Of a stretch of 64,000 nt of DNA, positions 17,659-26,088 are shown one piece after another. A program made the position numbers and the translations under genes. Each line of letters opens with the position of its first letter. The stretch's first letter is position 1. The notes beneath the pieces are model-generated. The model was not told the DNA's origin, made no database searches, and saw only the letters and a list, made by a program, of their open reading frames with translations. This DNA comes from Ruminiclostridium cellobioparum subsp. termitidis CT1112. Its GTDB lineage: Bacteria; Bacillota; Clostridia; Acetivibrionales; DSM-1351. The stretch spans positions 1 through 64,000 of the forward strand of contig NZ_AORV01000060.1 of the NCBI RefSeq assembly GCF_000350485.1. Reading direction: 5' to 3'.

Positions 17659-17819
17659 TTATCCACAGCTATTCAGGTATAATCCAAGTCAAAGCACAGT
17701 ATATTAATGATAATCTCATGTTTTTCCACAATTTATTCATAATGTGGACAGGTTTTCTGTGGATAATGTGGACTAATCTGTGTATATGTTTAAAATAGGC
17801 TTATCCACGTTGTGAATAA
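17659..17819. promoter_or_regulatory. cluster of DnaA-box-like 9-mers
   Basis: Two perfect TTATCCACA boxes (17659-17667 on plus, 17758-17766 on minus), three with one mismatch (17722-17730 TTTTCCACA on plus, 17801-17809 TTATCCACG on plus, 17811-17819 on minus), and weaker ones at 17743-17751 and 17767-17775. Five good sites in 161 bases is far above chance. The cluster lies in the intergenic space between exoA and mrnC, upstream of the mrnC-sigH genes, and no dnaA gene is present in the window. Confidence 0.7.
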
Positions 17820-17849
17820 AATAACCCCAATTTAGCATACCAAATTGGG
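17815..17849 (-). terminator. rho-independent terminator of exoA
   Basis: CCCAATTT (17826-17833) pairs with AAATTGGG (17842-17849), and on the minus strand the stem is followed by GTTATTTTATT. It lies 46 bases after the exoA stop codon and overlaps the last DnaA-like box. Confidence 0.7.
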
Positions 17850-17894
17850 TAAATTATTATGAAAACAAACAATATGAAAACCGGTAATATAAAA

Positions 17895-18653
17895 TTATAT
17901 TTGTATCTCCAAACCCACGGGACAGTGATCCGAACCCAGTGTTTCCGAAAAGATATATGCATCGTTTATCCGGTCCTTAAGGCACTCAGAGACGCAGAAA
18001 TAGTCGATTCTCCATCCGGAATTCTTTTCTCTGGCCTTGAACATGTAAGACCACCAGGTATATGCGTCGGTCCTGTCGGGATAAATAGTTCTGAAAGTAT
18101 CCACAAAACCATTGTCAAGCAGCTGGGAAAACTTCTCCCTCTCCTGGTCGGTAAAACCCGCATTTGTCCTGTTTGTTTTGGGATTCTTCAAATCGATCTC
18201 CCGGTGGGCCACATTGAGGTCCCCGCACAGGATCACAGGCTTCTTTTGCTCCAGCTGCTTGAGATATGTTCTGAAATCGTCCTCCCACTTCATTCTGTAG
18301 TCAAGCCTTTCAAGCTCTCTTTTGGAATTTGGAGTATACACATTCACAAGATAAAAAGTCTCGAATTCCAGAGTGATTACGCGGCCCTCATTGTCATGCT
18401 CCTGGATGCCGATGCCGCAGGAGGAGGCTACAGGTTCGATTTTAGTAAATACCGCCGTGCCGGAATAGCCTTTTTTCTCCGCATAATTCCAGAACTGGTG
18501 ATAGCCCTCAAGCTCCAGCTCTATTTGACCCTGCTGCAGCTTGGTTTCCTGCAGGCAGAATATATCGGCATCAGTTTGCCTGAAAAAATCTAAAAACCCT
18601 TTATCCATACATGCCCTGAGGCCGTTTACGTTCCATGAAATAAGCTTTATCAT
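17895..18653 (-). CDS. exoA: exodeoxyribonuclease III / AP endonuclease
   Basis: Mg-dependent AP endonuclease and 3'-5' exonuclease of base excision repair, 252 residues. It shows the family blocks [14 protein letters not shown] (start), [11 protein letters not shown] with the catalytic Glu, [10 protein letters not shown], the NVYTPNS block, [20 protein letters not shown] with catalytic Asp and Asn, and [11 protein letters not shown] with the catalytic Asp-His. The start is the ATG at 18653, preceded by GGGGGAG; 31 upstream codons have no family counterpart. It has its own terminator. It is not normally part of the cysS-mrnC interval in Bacillus. Confidence 0.95.
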   Translation of the reverse strand: MIKLISWNVNGLRACMDKGFLDFFRQTDADIFCLQETKLQQGQIELELEGYHQFWNYAEKKGYSGTAVFTKIEPVASSCGIGIQEHDNEGRVITLEFETFYLVNVYTPNSKRELERLDYRMKWEDDFRTYLKQLEQKKPVILCGDLNVAHREIDLKNPKTNRTNAGFTDQEREKFSQLLDNGFVDTFRTIYPDRTDAYTWWSYMFKAREKNSGWRIDYFCVSECLKDRINDAYIFSETLGSDHCPVGLEIQI

Positions 18654-18928
18654 ACGTTTCTCCCCCACTGATATTATAAATTCATATATAAATTTAAAGC
18701 TTTGCCTTAATGTATTTTCAGCCCTTATATAGTCGGTAACATCCAAAACGCATATTGTACGGCAGGAAAACTTTTCTCAAGACCATGCATAGTAGGGCGG
18801 AATAATTGCTTATTCCAACTAACTATGGCGACGTCCCGGGAAATTTAACCGCCGGCAATATATGATTTTCAGGTGCTACAGACCACTATTATAACATAGC
18901 CCTCTTCAAGCGGCAAATGGATGGCCCT
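18654..18928. other. intergenic spacer between exoA and the NlpC gene
   Basis: It holds a small hairpin (GGAATAATTGCTTATTCC, about 18799-18816) and, at 18843-18888, one copy of the direct repeat that also covers the end of the LytTR gene. No further gene is visible. Confidence 0.5.
18843..18888. repeat. direct repeat, left copy
   Basis: About 46 bases containing CGCCGGCAATATATGA and CAGGTGCTACAGACCACTA. It matches 19876-19921 in the same orientation with roughly five differences. The pair brackets the NlpC/P60 gene. Confidence 0.75.
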
Positions 18929-19765
18929 TTACTTTTTCAACCCTCCAAAGCCCTCCGCTATCCTTATGAAGCACACATCCAGCCACTTGGTATTCATGGC
19001 CTGATTATACCAGTAAATCTTGTCAATTCCCGACTTCTGGCTTATGAATTCCAGGGCCTTTTTAAGGTCGTCATTATCGGCAAGTGTCTTAAGTTTTATA
19101 TACCCCATTTTACCGGTTAATCTCACCAAATACCAGTTTCCGCTCAAAACCGCCTCAATATTTGCCGTGCCGCCGGCCTGCAGTTTTGTGACAACCGCAG
19201 AGGCCTCATCAGGCAGGTCATAAATATTGATATCGGCAGGCACGGTCTTAACCGACTGTTCAAAGGTTATTTTGGTATCGTTGTACTCCCCCGTGAAATA
19301 TTTCAGCCTGCCGAAGGTATTGAAGGAATCAAACAGCTGGGTGTTGACAACACCGTAGAAAGTTCCTCTTGCATGGGTTATCCTGTCATTCCCCGTATAA
19401 ATGCCGCAATGTACTATTCCGTTGGTGTCGGTGTTTCTAAAACATATGTCGCCCGGTCTGAGCTGGCCTTTGCTTACAGGGCTGCATAAAACCGAAAAAA
19501 TGCTCTGGGCCGAATAATCTGCAATCATGGGTATTAAACCCATTCTTCGCAGTGTATATACGATCAGCCCTGAGCAGTCGAAATATTGATAGCCTATCCA
19601 CTTTTCCGCCGAATAGTTACTATAATAGTACTTTGATTTTCCGAAGGTATTGACCAGCTTTGCCAGTGCCTCACCGGTCAACGGCTCTCCGTTCTGGCCT
19701 CCGTAAACATACCCTGCCCCGATTTTGGAATTGACTATTGCTAAAAACTCCTGAAGCTTGTTCAA
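18929..19765 (-). CDS. NlpC/P60-family cysteine peptidase with SH3-like domain
   Basis: A 278-residue papain-like NlpC/P60 enzyme; this family cleaves peptide bonds in murein peptides. The catalytic triad is visible as C64 in YQYFDCSGLIVYTL, H119 in GIVHCGIYTG and H131 in ITHARG. Residues about 165-220 (INIYDLPDEASAVVTKLQAG) look like an SH3-type cell-wall-binding domain, and a roughly 50-residue tail follows. Oddly, there is no signal peptide or membrane segment, so export by a normal Sec route is not evident. The protein might act in the mother cell, on lysis, or on imported muropeptides. The gene sits between two copies of a 46-base direct repeat and behind an orphan LytTR regulator, suggesting a later insertion. 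Confidence 0.85.
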   Translation of the reverse strand: MNKLQEFLAIVNSKIGAGYVYGGQNGEPLTGEALAKLVNTFGKSKYYYSNYSAEKWIGYQYFDCSGLIVYTLRRMGLIPMIADYSAQSIFSVLCSPVSKGQLRPGDICFRNTDTNGIVHCGIYTGNDRITHARGTFYGVVNTQLFDSFNTFGRLKYFTGEYNDTKITFEQSVKTVPADINIYDLPDEASAVVTKLQAGGTANIEAVLSGNWYLVRLTGKMGYIKLKTLADNDDLKKALEFISQKSGIDKIYWYNQAMNTKWLDVCFIRIAEGFGGLKK

Positions 19766-19875
19766 TGAAATCCACCTTCCCGTTTGATTTTTTATATGAT
19801 AATTTCATAATATGAGGAAAATAAACTTCATGCTATTGGATTATTTCATTCCTGTTTTCTGCGTTGACTTATTTT

Positions 19876-19921
19876 CATTTAACCCGCCGGCAATATATGA
19901 ATTCAGGTGTTACAGACTACT
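19876..19921. repeat. direct repeat, right copy, overlapping the LytTR gene end
   Basis: Second copy of the repeat at 18843-18888. Its right part encodes the last residues (VVCNT-stop) of the LytTR protein. The left copy would encode similar codons, so it may be a displaced duplicate of that gene's tail. Confidence 0.75.
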
Positions 19922-20610
19922 AGCCTGGTGGAGAAGTACCTTTCCAGCACCTTTTCCCTGTCAGGCAGAAGTATGGGTATCTCCCTGCCGTTTTTTATTC
20001 CAAAGGATTTGATGTTAATTTTAGATATCGAATCAATATTTACCAGGTAACCCGGATGACATCTTATGAATTTGCTGCTCTCCAGCTGCTTTTCCAGCTC
20101 ATCCAGGCTCGAGCCGGTCTTTATGAGGTAATTTTCGGTGTGTATGATGCTGGTGCCGTTAAGGTTTTCAATATACCTAATGTCCTGCTGAGGCACTTTT
20201 ACACGGGTTTTCTCGGATAAAACCTCCAGACTGCGGTTAAAAATATATTTTGAGGAACGCCTCAGGCAGGATCTTACACTGCCCTCTTCCAGAGGTTTGA
20301 CAAGATAATTTCTGATCCCCAGCTCATAACCTTCCTGAAAATTTGTTTCCATATCGGTAATTAAGACCAGGATAGCCCCGGTATCAATTGAGCGGATTTT
20401 TTTAGCCCCTTCCATATTCTCCAGCCCGGAATGGTACAGATCTATGAATACCATCTGATAGGAATTGGCCGAAAATTCCCGAAGCAATTCCTCACAGCTG
20501 CCATATACATCAATGCGGCAATCCCAGGATCGTTCGGAGCAATACTTTCTTATATAACAGGATAAAATATCCCTGTCTAGCAGAATACGGTCACATATTG
20601 CAATATTCAT
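19903..20610 (-). CDS. LytTR-family response regulator
   Basis: A 235-residue response regulator of the AgrA/LytR type. The receiver domain (1-115) has the phospho-acceptor D57 in MVFIDLYHSG and the conserved lysine in NYLVKP. The LytTR DNA-binding domain (about 130-228) shows IRYIENLNGTSIIHT and FIRCHPGYLVNIDSI. A strong AGGAGGG site lies before the ATG. No histidine kinase gene is adjacent, so the partner is elsewhere or the regulator is orphan. The following NlpC gene could be its target. The final codons fall within the direct repeat at 19876-19921. Confidence 0.9.
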   Translation of the reverse strand: MNIAICDRILLDRDILSCYIRKYCSERSWDCRIDVYGSCEELLREFSANSYQMVFIDLYHSGLENMEGAKKIRSIDTGAILVLITDMETNFQEGYELGIRNYLVKPLEEGSVRSCLRRSSKYIFNRSLEVLSEKTRVKVPQQDIRYIENLNGTSIIHTENYLIKTGSSLDELEKQLESSKFIRCHPGYLVNIDSISKINIKSFGIKNGREIPILLPDREKVLERYFSTRLVVCNT

Positions 20611-21049
20611 GTTTGCCCTCCTAAATCAAGCTGCGTTTAATGTTATAATACCGGTTAACCAATTAGCATAACATGTTAATTTAACATTATACATTACTTT
20701 TACTTTTATGGAAATAGCATACATTAACAATATTTTCCGCGGCATATCCCGGCAAATAATGCGCAGGGTGCATAAGGAAGCAAGCGTCAATTGCGCGAAA
20801 AATAGTGATATTGACAGCCAACAGACAAAAATGTTTTGCATATGAATAGCCTAAAATATGTTATCGCAAAAGACAGCAAATAAGCACACCATCATTGTGA
20901 AAAATGTAGCCGCAGAATGTAATCATAGATAGAGAAATACACTGTTTCCATGTGTTGCAACGTGGAGTTGCATATATTCCAGTTTCATTTGGTGGATTGC
21001 AACTAACGTAGATGCTAAGATTAGGTAATTGAAGAAGGGAGGGTTTCTT
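20611..21049. promoter_or_regulatory. divergent control region between LytTR and XRE genes
   Basis: About 440 bases without a gene. It contains TGCAAC-GTGGA-GTTGCA (20956-20972), a dyad suited to a dimeric repressor and placed about 80 bases before the XRE start, with a related TTGCAAC at 20997-21003. Near 20650-20690 there is an AT-rich palindromic patch (TTAACATGTTAAT on the minus strand) before the LytTR gene. Operator function is inferred. Confidence 0.45.
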
Positions 21050-21463
21050 ATGACGTTAGGTGAAAAATTACTATATCTCAGAAAAACTAAAGGTTTGTCG
21101 CAAGAGCAATTAGCGTCAGAAGTCACAGTTTCCAGACAAGCAATTTCTAAATGGGAATTGGGTGAGTCTATACCAGATACAGAAAATATTATCCAGTTAA
21201 CAAAAATATTCGATGTTTCTGCTGATTTTTTACTTAATGAAGAAATCGATATTCCAATTGGGGCAAGTGCTAATGAGGAAACGGAGCAAGATGTAATAGA
21301 TTTAATGCTTAAAAATGAATTGCAAGATGATTCTGATAAATTAGCACTGAAAATGTATAAAATCCGGACAAAAGATAAAGGTCAGTTTAAATGGCTTTGG
21401 CCATTGGCGTTATTTGGAACCATTGTAATTTTAATCGGTATCTACTATTTTTTCTTTCGATAA
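21050..21463 (+). CDS. XRE-family regulator with C-terminal membrane helix
   Basis: A 137-residue protein with an N-terminal helix-turn-helix (SQEQLASEVTVSRQAISKWE, ending FDVSADFLLNEE), an acidic linker, and a C-terminal hydrophobic helix (WLWPLALFGTIVILIGIYYF) that should anchor it in the membrane. Such membrane-tethered Cro-like regulators are common in Firmicutes, and the signal is often unknown. The start at 21050 has GGGAGGG six bases upstream; the longer frame from 21029 would overlap that site. It is one of very few plus-strand genes here, interrupting the cysS-mrnC run, and is followed by a hairpin terminator. Confidence 0.88.
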   Translation: MTLGEKLLYLRKTKGLSQEQLASEVTVSRQAISKWELGESIPDTENIIQLTKIFDVSADFLLNEEIDIPIGASANEETEQDVIDLMLKNELQDDSDKLALKMYKIRTKDKGQFKWLWPLALFGTIVILIGIYYFFFR

Positions 21464-21547
21464 GAACTTTGCTGTCCATGATGGTATATGAAAAAGCCGT
21501 CATTTTGCAGATGATACTTTGCGGTCAAATTTAGAAAGTACGGTCAA

Positions 21548-21588
21548 GCGGCGGCTTTGAATCAAAAAATCAAAGCTGCCGCGTTTTA
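21548..21588 (+). terminator. hairpin terminator downstream of the XRE gene
   Basis: GCGGCGGCTTTGA (21548-21560) pairs with TCAAAGCTGCCGC (21570-21582) with one wobble and is followed by GTTTTAC. The GC-rich stem and short T-run fit termination of the plus-strand gene ending at 21463. Confidence 0.65.
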
Positions 21589-21593
21589 CAACA

Positions 21594-21638
21594 AGGACTT
21601 AAACAAATCCGTTTAAAGCACCGGTTTGTTTAAGTCCT
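21594..21638 (-). terminator. 14-base perfect hairpin downstream of cysS
   Basis: AGGACTTAAACAAA and its exact complement enclose a 17-base loop. On the minus strand the stem lies about 54 bases past the cysS stop and is followed by TTGTTGTAA, a weak U-tract. It is probably the end of the cysES transcript. Confidence 0.55.
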
Positions 21639-21691
21639 ATGATTTGTTCATTTTATATTATATAGACTATTACTATTACACCTGCATTCCC

Positions 21692-23077
21692 TTACAAAAA
21701 CCTAACCTTTGGTCCTGCTGCCGTATCCTCCACAACAATTCCCATGGCTTTCAGCTCATCCCTGATTTCGTCGGAACGCTTCCAGTTTTTCTCGGCTCTG
21801 GCCTGCTGCCTTTCGTCCACCAGCTTTTGAACCTCGGGACTTATTTCCGGGCCGTTGTCCTGGATTTTCTTTTTGCTTAAATCAAAACCGAAGATTTTAT
21901 TCATTCTGGTCAGAAGCTCAAATATCTGCGGCGATTTCTTGCCGTATCTTACGGCATTCCAGGCTATTCCCAGGGCTTTGGGTATGTTCAGGTCATCATT
22001 TACCGCTTCTTCAAATTCACGGAGGAATTCATCCATTACGGCCGCATCAACCTGCTCTTTGCCGTCCTTGTGTGCCAGCGCTCCTTCAACAAACCTGTCA
22101 TAGGATACCTGGGCCGACTGCATAACCTCCCAGGTGAAATTGAGCTTGTTCCTGTAGTGTGCATTCAGGCACATATATCTGAATGCCAGCGGGTCAAAGC
22201 CCTTCTTTTCCAGATCATCAATGGTATAGGTATTGCCCAGGCTCTTGGACATCTTTCCGTTATTGACCATCATAAACTCACCGTGCATCCAGTAGTTGAC
22301 CGCAGGCTTGCCCAGCAGTGCCTCCGACTGTGCCAATTCATTTTCATGGTGTACCGGGATATGGTCCACTCCGCCGGTGTGAATATCAAAAATATCACCC
22401 AGATATTTTCTGCCCATTGCGGAGCACTCTATATGCCAGCCCGGATATCCCATTCCCCACTGGCTTGGCCACTGCATGATATGCTCTTTTGGAGCCTTCT
22501 TCCAAAGGGCGAAATCAGCTGGGTGATGTTTTTCTTCATTGACCTCCACCCTGGCACCGGCTATCTGATCCTCAAGGTTTGCCCTGGAAAGCTTTCCGTA
22601 TCCCTCAAATTTCTGTATGTCAAAATATATGCCGTCGCTGGTCTCATAGCCAAAACCCTTGTCTACAAGGCCATTGACAAACTCCAGCATTTCGGGTATG
22701 TGCTCGGTTGCCTTCGGTACAATTTCAGGAATCTCCACATTGAGAGCCTTAATGTCCTTCATAAACACGTCTGTATAGTGCTCTGCTATTTCCCAGGGGG
22801 TTTTTTTCTGTTCACGGGCTCCCTTCAGCATTTTGTCTTCTCCGTCATCCTCATCGGATACCAGGTGGCCCACATCTGTTATATTCATTACATGCTTCAG
22901 GGAATAACCGTTATATTCCAGAACTCTTCTTAATATATCCATGAACACGTAGGTTCTCAGATTGCCGATATGGGCAAAATTATATACGGTAGGACCGCAT
23001 GAATATATTCTTACCTCTTTATCATTTATTGGCTTAAACTCTTCCTTTTTTCTTGACAGTGTATTATAAACCTTCAT
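21692..23077 (-). CDS. cysS: cysteinyl-tRNA synthetase
   Basis: Class I aminoacyl-tRNA synthetase charging tRNA-Cys, 461 residues, cytosolic. Signatures: the HIGH-type motif in YNFAHIGNLRTYVFMD, zinc ligands in IYSCGPTVYN and GWHIECSAM with HHENE, and the KMSKS loop in NNGKMSKSLGNTY. The start is the ATG at 23077 (MKVYNTLSRKKEEF), with GGAGGG upstream; nine further codons upstream have no family match. The gene follows cysE (77 bases apart), the order also seen in Bacillus. Its usual downstream partner mrnC is displaced here by the block at 17895-21463. Confidence 0.97.
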   Translation of the reverse strand: MKVYNTLSRKKEEFKPINDKEVRIYSCGPTVYNFAHIGNLRTYVFMDILRRVLEYNGYSLKHVMNITDVGHLVSDEDDGEDKMLKGAREQKKTPWEIAEHYTDVFMKDIKALNVEIPEIVPKATEHIPEMLEFVNGLVDKGFGYETSDGIYFDIQKFEGYGKLSRANLEDQIAGARVEVNEEKHHPADFALWKKAPKEHIMQWPSQWGMGYPGWHIECSAMGRKYLGDIFDIHTGGVDHIPVHHENELAQSEALLGKPAVNYWMHGEFMMVNNGKMSKSLGNTYTIDDLEKKGFDPLAFRYMCLNAHYRNKLNFTWEVMQSAQVSYDRFVEGALAHKDGKEQVDAAVMDEFLREFEEAVNDDLNIPKALGIAWNAVRYGKKSPQIFELLTRMNKIFGFDLSKKKIQDNGPEISPEVQKLVDERQQARAEKNWKRSDEIRDELKAMGIVVEDTAAGPKVRFL

Positions 23078-23154
23078 CCTTGCCCTCCATCCCGTGTTAT
23101 ACACGCGGTAATAAAAATTTCTGTTACAGCAGCTTTTTATATTTTTATCTATGC

Positions 23155-23871
23155 TTATTTTTCATGCTTATTGTCACTGTGCCTGCTTTCTTTCCCTTCC
23201 CTTGCCTTCATATCCGCGTGCGAACCTTCATCCCCGGATTTGAAACACTGCCGCTCCACATGCTGAATTCTACTTTCCAGTCTGCAGATTTCCTGTGAAA
23301 TCGGGTCTGGCATATGTATCTGATCCAGCGATTCGGAAGGACTGATAACTCTCCTGTTGCCTTTCTTGACGGTTCTCCCCTTAACTCCGACTACGGTTGA
23401 GTAGGGTTCAACCTCAAAGGACACAAAGGTATTGGCACCAATGGTCGAATTGTCCCCGATTTTAAAGGGCCCCAGAACTTTGGCGCCCGCACCTATTAGG
23501 ACATTGTTCCCCACAGTGGGATGGCGCTTTGCTCCCTTATCCTTGCCTGTTCCCCCCAGGGTCACTCCGTGATAAATAGTACAATAGTCACCAATCTCGG
23601 CCGATTCACCAATTACAACACCCATACCATGGTCAATAAACAGGCCTTTGCCTATTTTTGCACCGGGATGGATTTCAATTCCTGTAAAGTGACGTGCAAA
23701 CTGCGATATAAATCTGGCTGTGAAGAATCGTTTCTTCCTGTAAAACCAGTGTGCCACCCTGTGATAAACCAGCGCGTGAAAGCCCGGGTAAAGCAGTATT
23801 ACCTCCAGGGTACTTTTGGCGGCAGGGTCCCGGCTTGCTATTAATCTGGCATCATCAAGTAATTTGCCCAT
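23155..23871 (-). CDS. cysE: serine O-acetyltransferase
   Basis: Makes O-acetylserine from serine and acetyl-CoA, the first step of cysteine synthesis. Hexapeptide-repeat left-handed beta-helix protein, 238 residues, with the catalytic region [20 protein letters not shown] and [20 protein letters not shown], then [16 protein letters not shown] and IGANTFVSF. The C-terminal extension (last about 35 residues, rich in Glu, Lys and His) is longer than usual and lies where feedback-inhibition contacts often are. It precedes cysS. A strong promoter far upstream (24426-24454) implies a leader of over 500 bases. Confidence 0.95.
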   Translation of the reverse strand: MGKLLDDARLIASRDPAAKSTLEVILLYPGFHALVYHRVAHWFYRKKRFFTARFISQFARHFTGIEIHPGAKIGKGLFIDHGMGVVIGESAEIGDYCTIYHGVTLGGTGKDKGAKRHPTVGNNVLIGAGAKVLGPFKIGDNSTIGANTFVSFEVEPYSTVVGVKGRTVKKGNRRVISPSESLDQIHMPDPISQEICRLESRIQHVERQCFKSGDEGSHADMKAREGKESRHSDNKHEK

Positions 23872-24425
23872 ATTTTCGTCCTTTATATATATTGTTTGCA
23901 GCTATAATGCTTGCAGTGTTATTCCCTATACAGTATATTCCGGTAAAAATGCCCTGATACATGGCTTATTATTCATATCTGTTCTCTATATCTATCTATA
24001 GCTTTTTCAATCCGCATTTAAAATATCAGGATAAGTACGGCATTAGTTATAGACATTTTAACAGTTTTGAAATTCTATGTAAATAAGGAGTGAGCTAACT
24101 TTTTTGGACAAAGCGAAGGGGCATTTCTGCCCCCTATGCTTTTAAGTAATTCCCAAAATGGCGTCCCCAGTATTTTGACACCTAGCCCAAGCTAGGTGGG
24201 TGTCCCGGTGGCATTTTCAGTCTTCCTTCGCCGTTGCACAACGTTCACGCCGTGTGTCGGAATTAACCAAGGCCTGACATAGAATACCAGACAGCAGACT
24301 CCCTTATTACAGATGTAGGTTCAAAATAAAAGGTTTTATTCGCTCATTTCAGGATATCTTATTAACTTGGAAAAGATAAGCCTGATGTGACTCAAATCCT
24401 ATCATTCACTGCGTTTTATAGCCCT
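23872..24425 (-). other. long leader or unidentified RNA upstream of cysE
   Basis: About 550 bases between a strong minus-strand promoter and cysE. No open reading frame of note, but several stems: TATCTT/AAGATA near 24355-24380, CACCTAGC-CCAA-GCTAGGTG at 24179-24198 enclosed by GACAC/GTGTC, and GGGGCA-TTTC-TGCCCC at 24117-24132. I looked for the T-box sequence, SAM riboswitch core, RNase P, tmRNA and SRP signatures and did not find them. It may be a regulatory leader or a separate ncRNA. Confidence 0.45.
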
Positions 24426-24454
24426 ATTATAACACCTGTAACATACATTGTAAA
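24426..24454 (-). promoter_or_regulatory. strong sigma-A-type promoter
   Basis: On the minus strand TTTACA (24449-24454) and TATAAT (24426-24431) are spaced by 17 bases, in the gap between the DUF3343 gene and cysE. Confidence 0.75.
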
Positions 24455-24527
24455 ATATTTTAAAAAATTGTATGGGTAATCTATCTCCTGCTATCTGCCG
24501 TTATCTTTCTCATAATGAATCTCTTTA

Positions 24528-24782
24528 CTATATTCTCTGATACCTGTTTTTTGTGAAGCCCGGTACAACCCTGTAAAAAGCCTTTACAGGCGTATGGCAC
24601 TCAACTGCCACGTTTCTTACAACAGGGAGATACTCTTCCGGAAATTTCAGGCACAAACCACAGCCGCCTTTAGCCACATTACATGGAGTCGAAACTATAT
24701 CGAATTTTAGACCTTTCCTTTCAAGAGCAGATTCCAGCTTATATACATAATTACCCGTTTCCAATACTGCTATGCACTTCAT
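24528..24782 (-). CDS. DUF3343 protein, putative Se/S carrier-like
   Basis: An 84-residue cytosolic protein of the DUF3343 family, described as putative Se/S-carrier-like; members are often encoded near cysteine, selenium or sulfur-transfer genes. The signature is complete: IVSTPCNVAKGGCGLCLKF, with a CNVAKGGCGLC cysteine cluster, and the N-terminal strand CIAVLETGNYVYKLE. The start is the ATG at 24782 with GGAG upstream; the GTG at 24791 overlaps that site. It sits upstream of cysE and downstream of the OGG-type glycosylase on the same strand. The biochemical role in this organism is unknown. Confidence 0.85.
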   Translation of the reverse strand: MKCIAVLETGNYVYKLESALERKGLKFDIVSTPCNVAKGGCGLCLKFPEEYLPVVRNVAVECHTPVKAFYRVVPGFTKNRYQRI

Positions 24783-24908
24783 AAAAACCACTCCATCTGC
24801 ATAAAAAATTATTATATGTGCCCTTATTTTGCTGTGAAGCTACTATTGCTGTCATACTACATAATATAGAAGCGATGGATAAAAAGTTCCGTACGAAGCA
24901 ACCGCATA

Positions 24909-25802
24909 TTATTTTCGGGGGGACATCCCTATCCTGTTCAGCCTTGCATGGTAAAACAGGTACTGCTGGGCATACCCTGTCAAAGCTCCAAAATTATCTC
25001 CGGCATACTGCTGTATTTCCTTGAGACTGGCTTCCCTTTTCAGGTACAGCTCCTCCATGACTCTTTTTACCCAGACATCGGTGGGAAAAACATCAAATTT
25101 CAAGCCGCTGAACAGCAGGATGCAGTCGGCTACCTTCGGGCCCACTCCAGGGAACGTCATAAGTTCTTTTCTGGCGGCTTCGGTTTTCATCTCCATAAGC
25201 CTGTCCCTGGTGATATTTCCAGCCTTCATCAGCTGAGCGGTCTGATAAATGTATTTACACCTGAAGCCGGCCCTGCACTGTTGTATTTCCTCCAGCGAAG
25301 CCGCCGACAGCTGTTCAATTCCGGGAAAGCTGTAGCTGGAACTGCCGGCCTCGATGCAATCGCCCTTCAGCATGGAAAGTGTATCCACGGTTTTCATTAT
25401 TCTCGGTATCATATTGTTGGCTGAAATGATAAAGGAAATGAGCATCTCCCAGAAGTCCTGCCGCAGCAGCCTTATTCCGTAACCGGTCTTTATGGCCTCC
25501 CGCATGACTTCGTCCCTCTCCAGGACTGCCTTTATCCGGGAATAATCGGTCCCCAGATCAAAATAATCAAACCAAATATCCATAAAGTCCTGTATTCCCG
25601 AGTTTTCTATATACAGCGTCTCTCCGTCAAAGCTCACCCTGGCCGCTCTGCCGTTGACAATCCCCCTGTAGCTTCCGTCGGGCTGTTTGATCCACCTGAA
25701 GCATTGTCCGCACTCAAATATATGCGTCAGATCAAAATCCTTTACATTCCCCACCCTCAGGCAGCCGCCTTTTTCTTCTAACATATAACCCTTGTAATTC
25801 AT
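24909..25802 (-). CDS. 8-oxoguanine DNA glycosylase/lyase (OGG1-type, HhH-GPD)
   Basis: Base-excision repair enzyme that removes 8-oxoguanine and nicks the site. The 297-residue protein has the OGG N-terminal domain (HIFECGQCFRWI, typical of bacterial OGGs) and the helix-hairpin-helix GPD motif: FPGVGPKVADCILLF with catalytic lysine K223, and VFPTDVWVKR with aspartate D242, equivalent to K249 and D268 of human OGG1. GGAG precedes the ATG. It transcribes toward the DUF3343 gene with about 125 bases between. AlkA-like 3-methyladenine activity is less likely because of the lysine. Confidence 0.93.
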   Translation of the reverse strand: MNYKGYMLEEKGGCLRVGNVKDFDLTHIFECGQCFRWIKQPDGSYRGIVNGRAARVSFDGETLYIENSGIQDFMDIWFDYFDLGTDYSRIKAVLERDEVMREAIKTGYGIRLLRQDFWEMLISFIISANNMIPRIMKTVDTLSMLKGDCIEAGSSSYSFPGIEQLSAASLEEIQQCRAGFRCKYIYQTAQLMKAGNITRDRLMEMKTEAARKELMTFPGVGPKVADCILLFSGLKFDVFPTDVWVKRVMEELYLKREASLKEIQQYAGDNFGALTGYAQQYLFYHARLNRIGMSPRK

Positions 25803-26088
25803 GAGTGTTCTCCTTTTTAACCCCTTTTACTATTAGTTCTTACCCATATGTTTTTTGTTGAATCAATTTTTCTCTGAATGGATTGCGGTATCCGAACTGT
25901 CAATAAAGTGATATAATTCATTATTGTAATACAACAGGTCGAAGCGGGCAAATGTCAAATAATACTGCCCGGTTCAAATATGATTGAAATATGGTTTATA
26001 ATGGCATATTTGCCGGACAAATATGGATTGATGGCTTAATTAATTTATAATTTATAGTTTAAGTATAGTTATAGGAGAAACATATCTT

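Noticed and set aside
17056-17682. Plus-strand 208-codon frame over mrnC and its upstream region
   Set aside because: Its first part is opposite mrnC and the rest is AT-rich repeat giving Leu/Ile/Tyr/Phe runs; no family resemblance.
17659-17819. The chromosomal origin itself
   Set aside because: DnaA boxes and AT repeats fit, but dnaA, dnaN, rpmH or gidA genes are absent and the surrounding gene order is that of the cysS-sigH region, so a secondary DnaA cluster is more likely.
20626-20841. 71-codon minus-strand frame between the LytTR and XRE genes
   Set aside because: No ribosome site, and it ends inside the AT-rich control region; more likely non-coding.
24100-24420. Cysteine T-box leader upstream of cysE
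   Set aside because: The invariant AGGGTGG-ACCGCG antiterminator sequence is not present on the minus strand.
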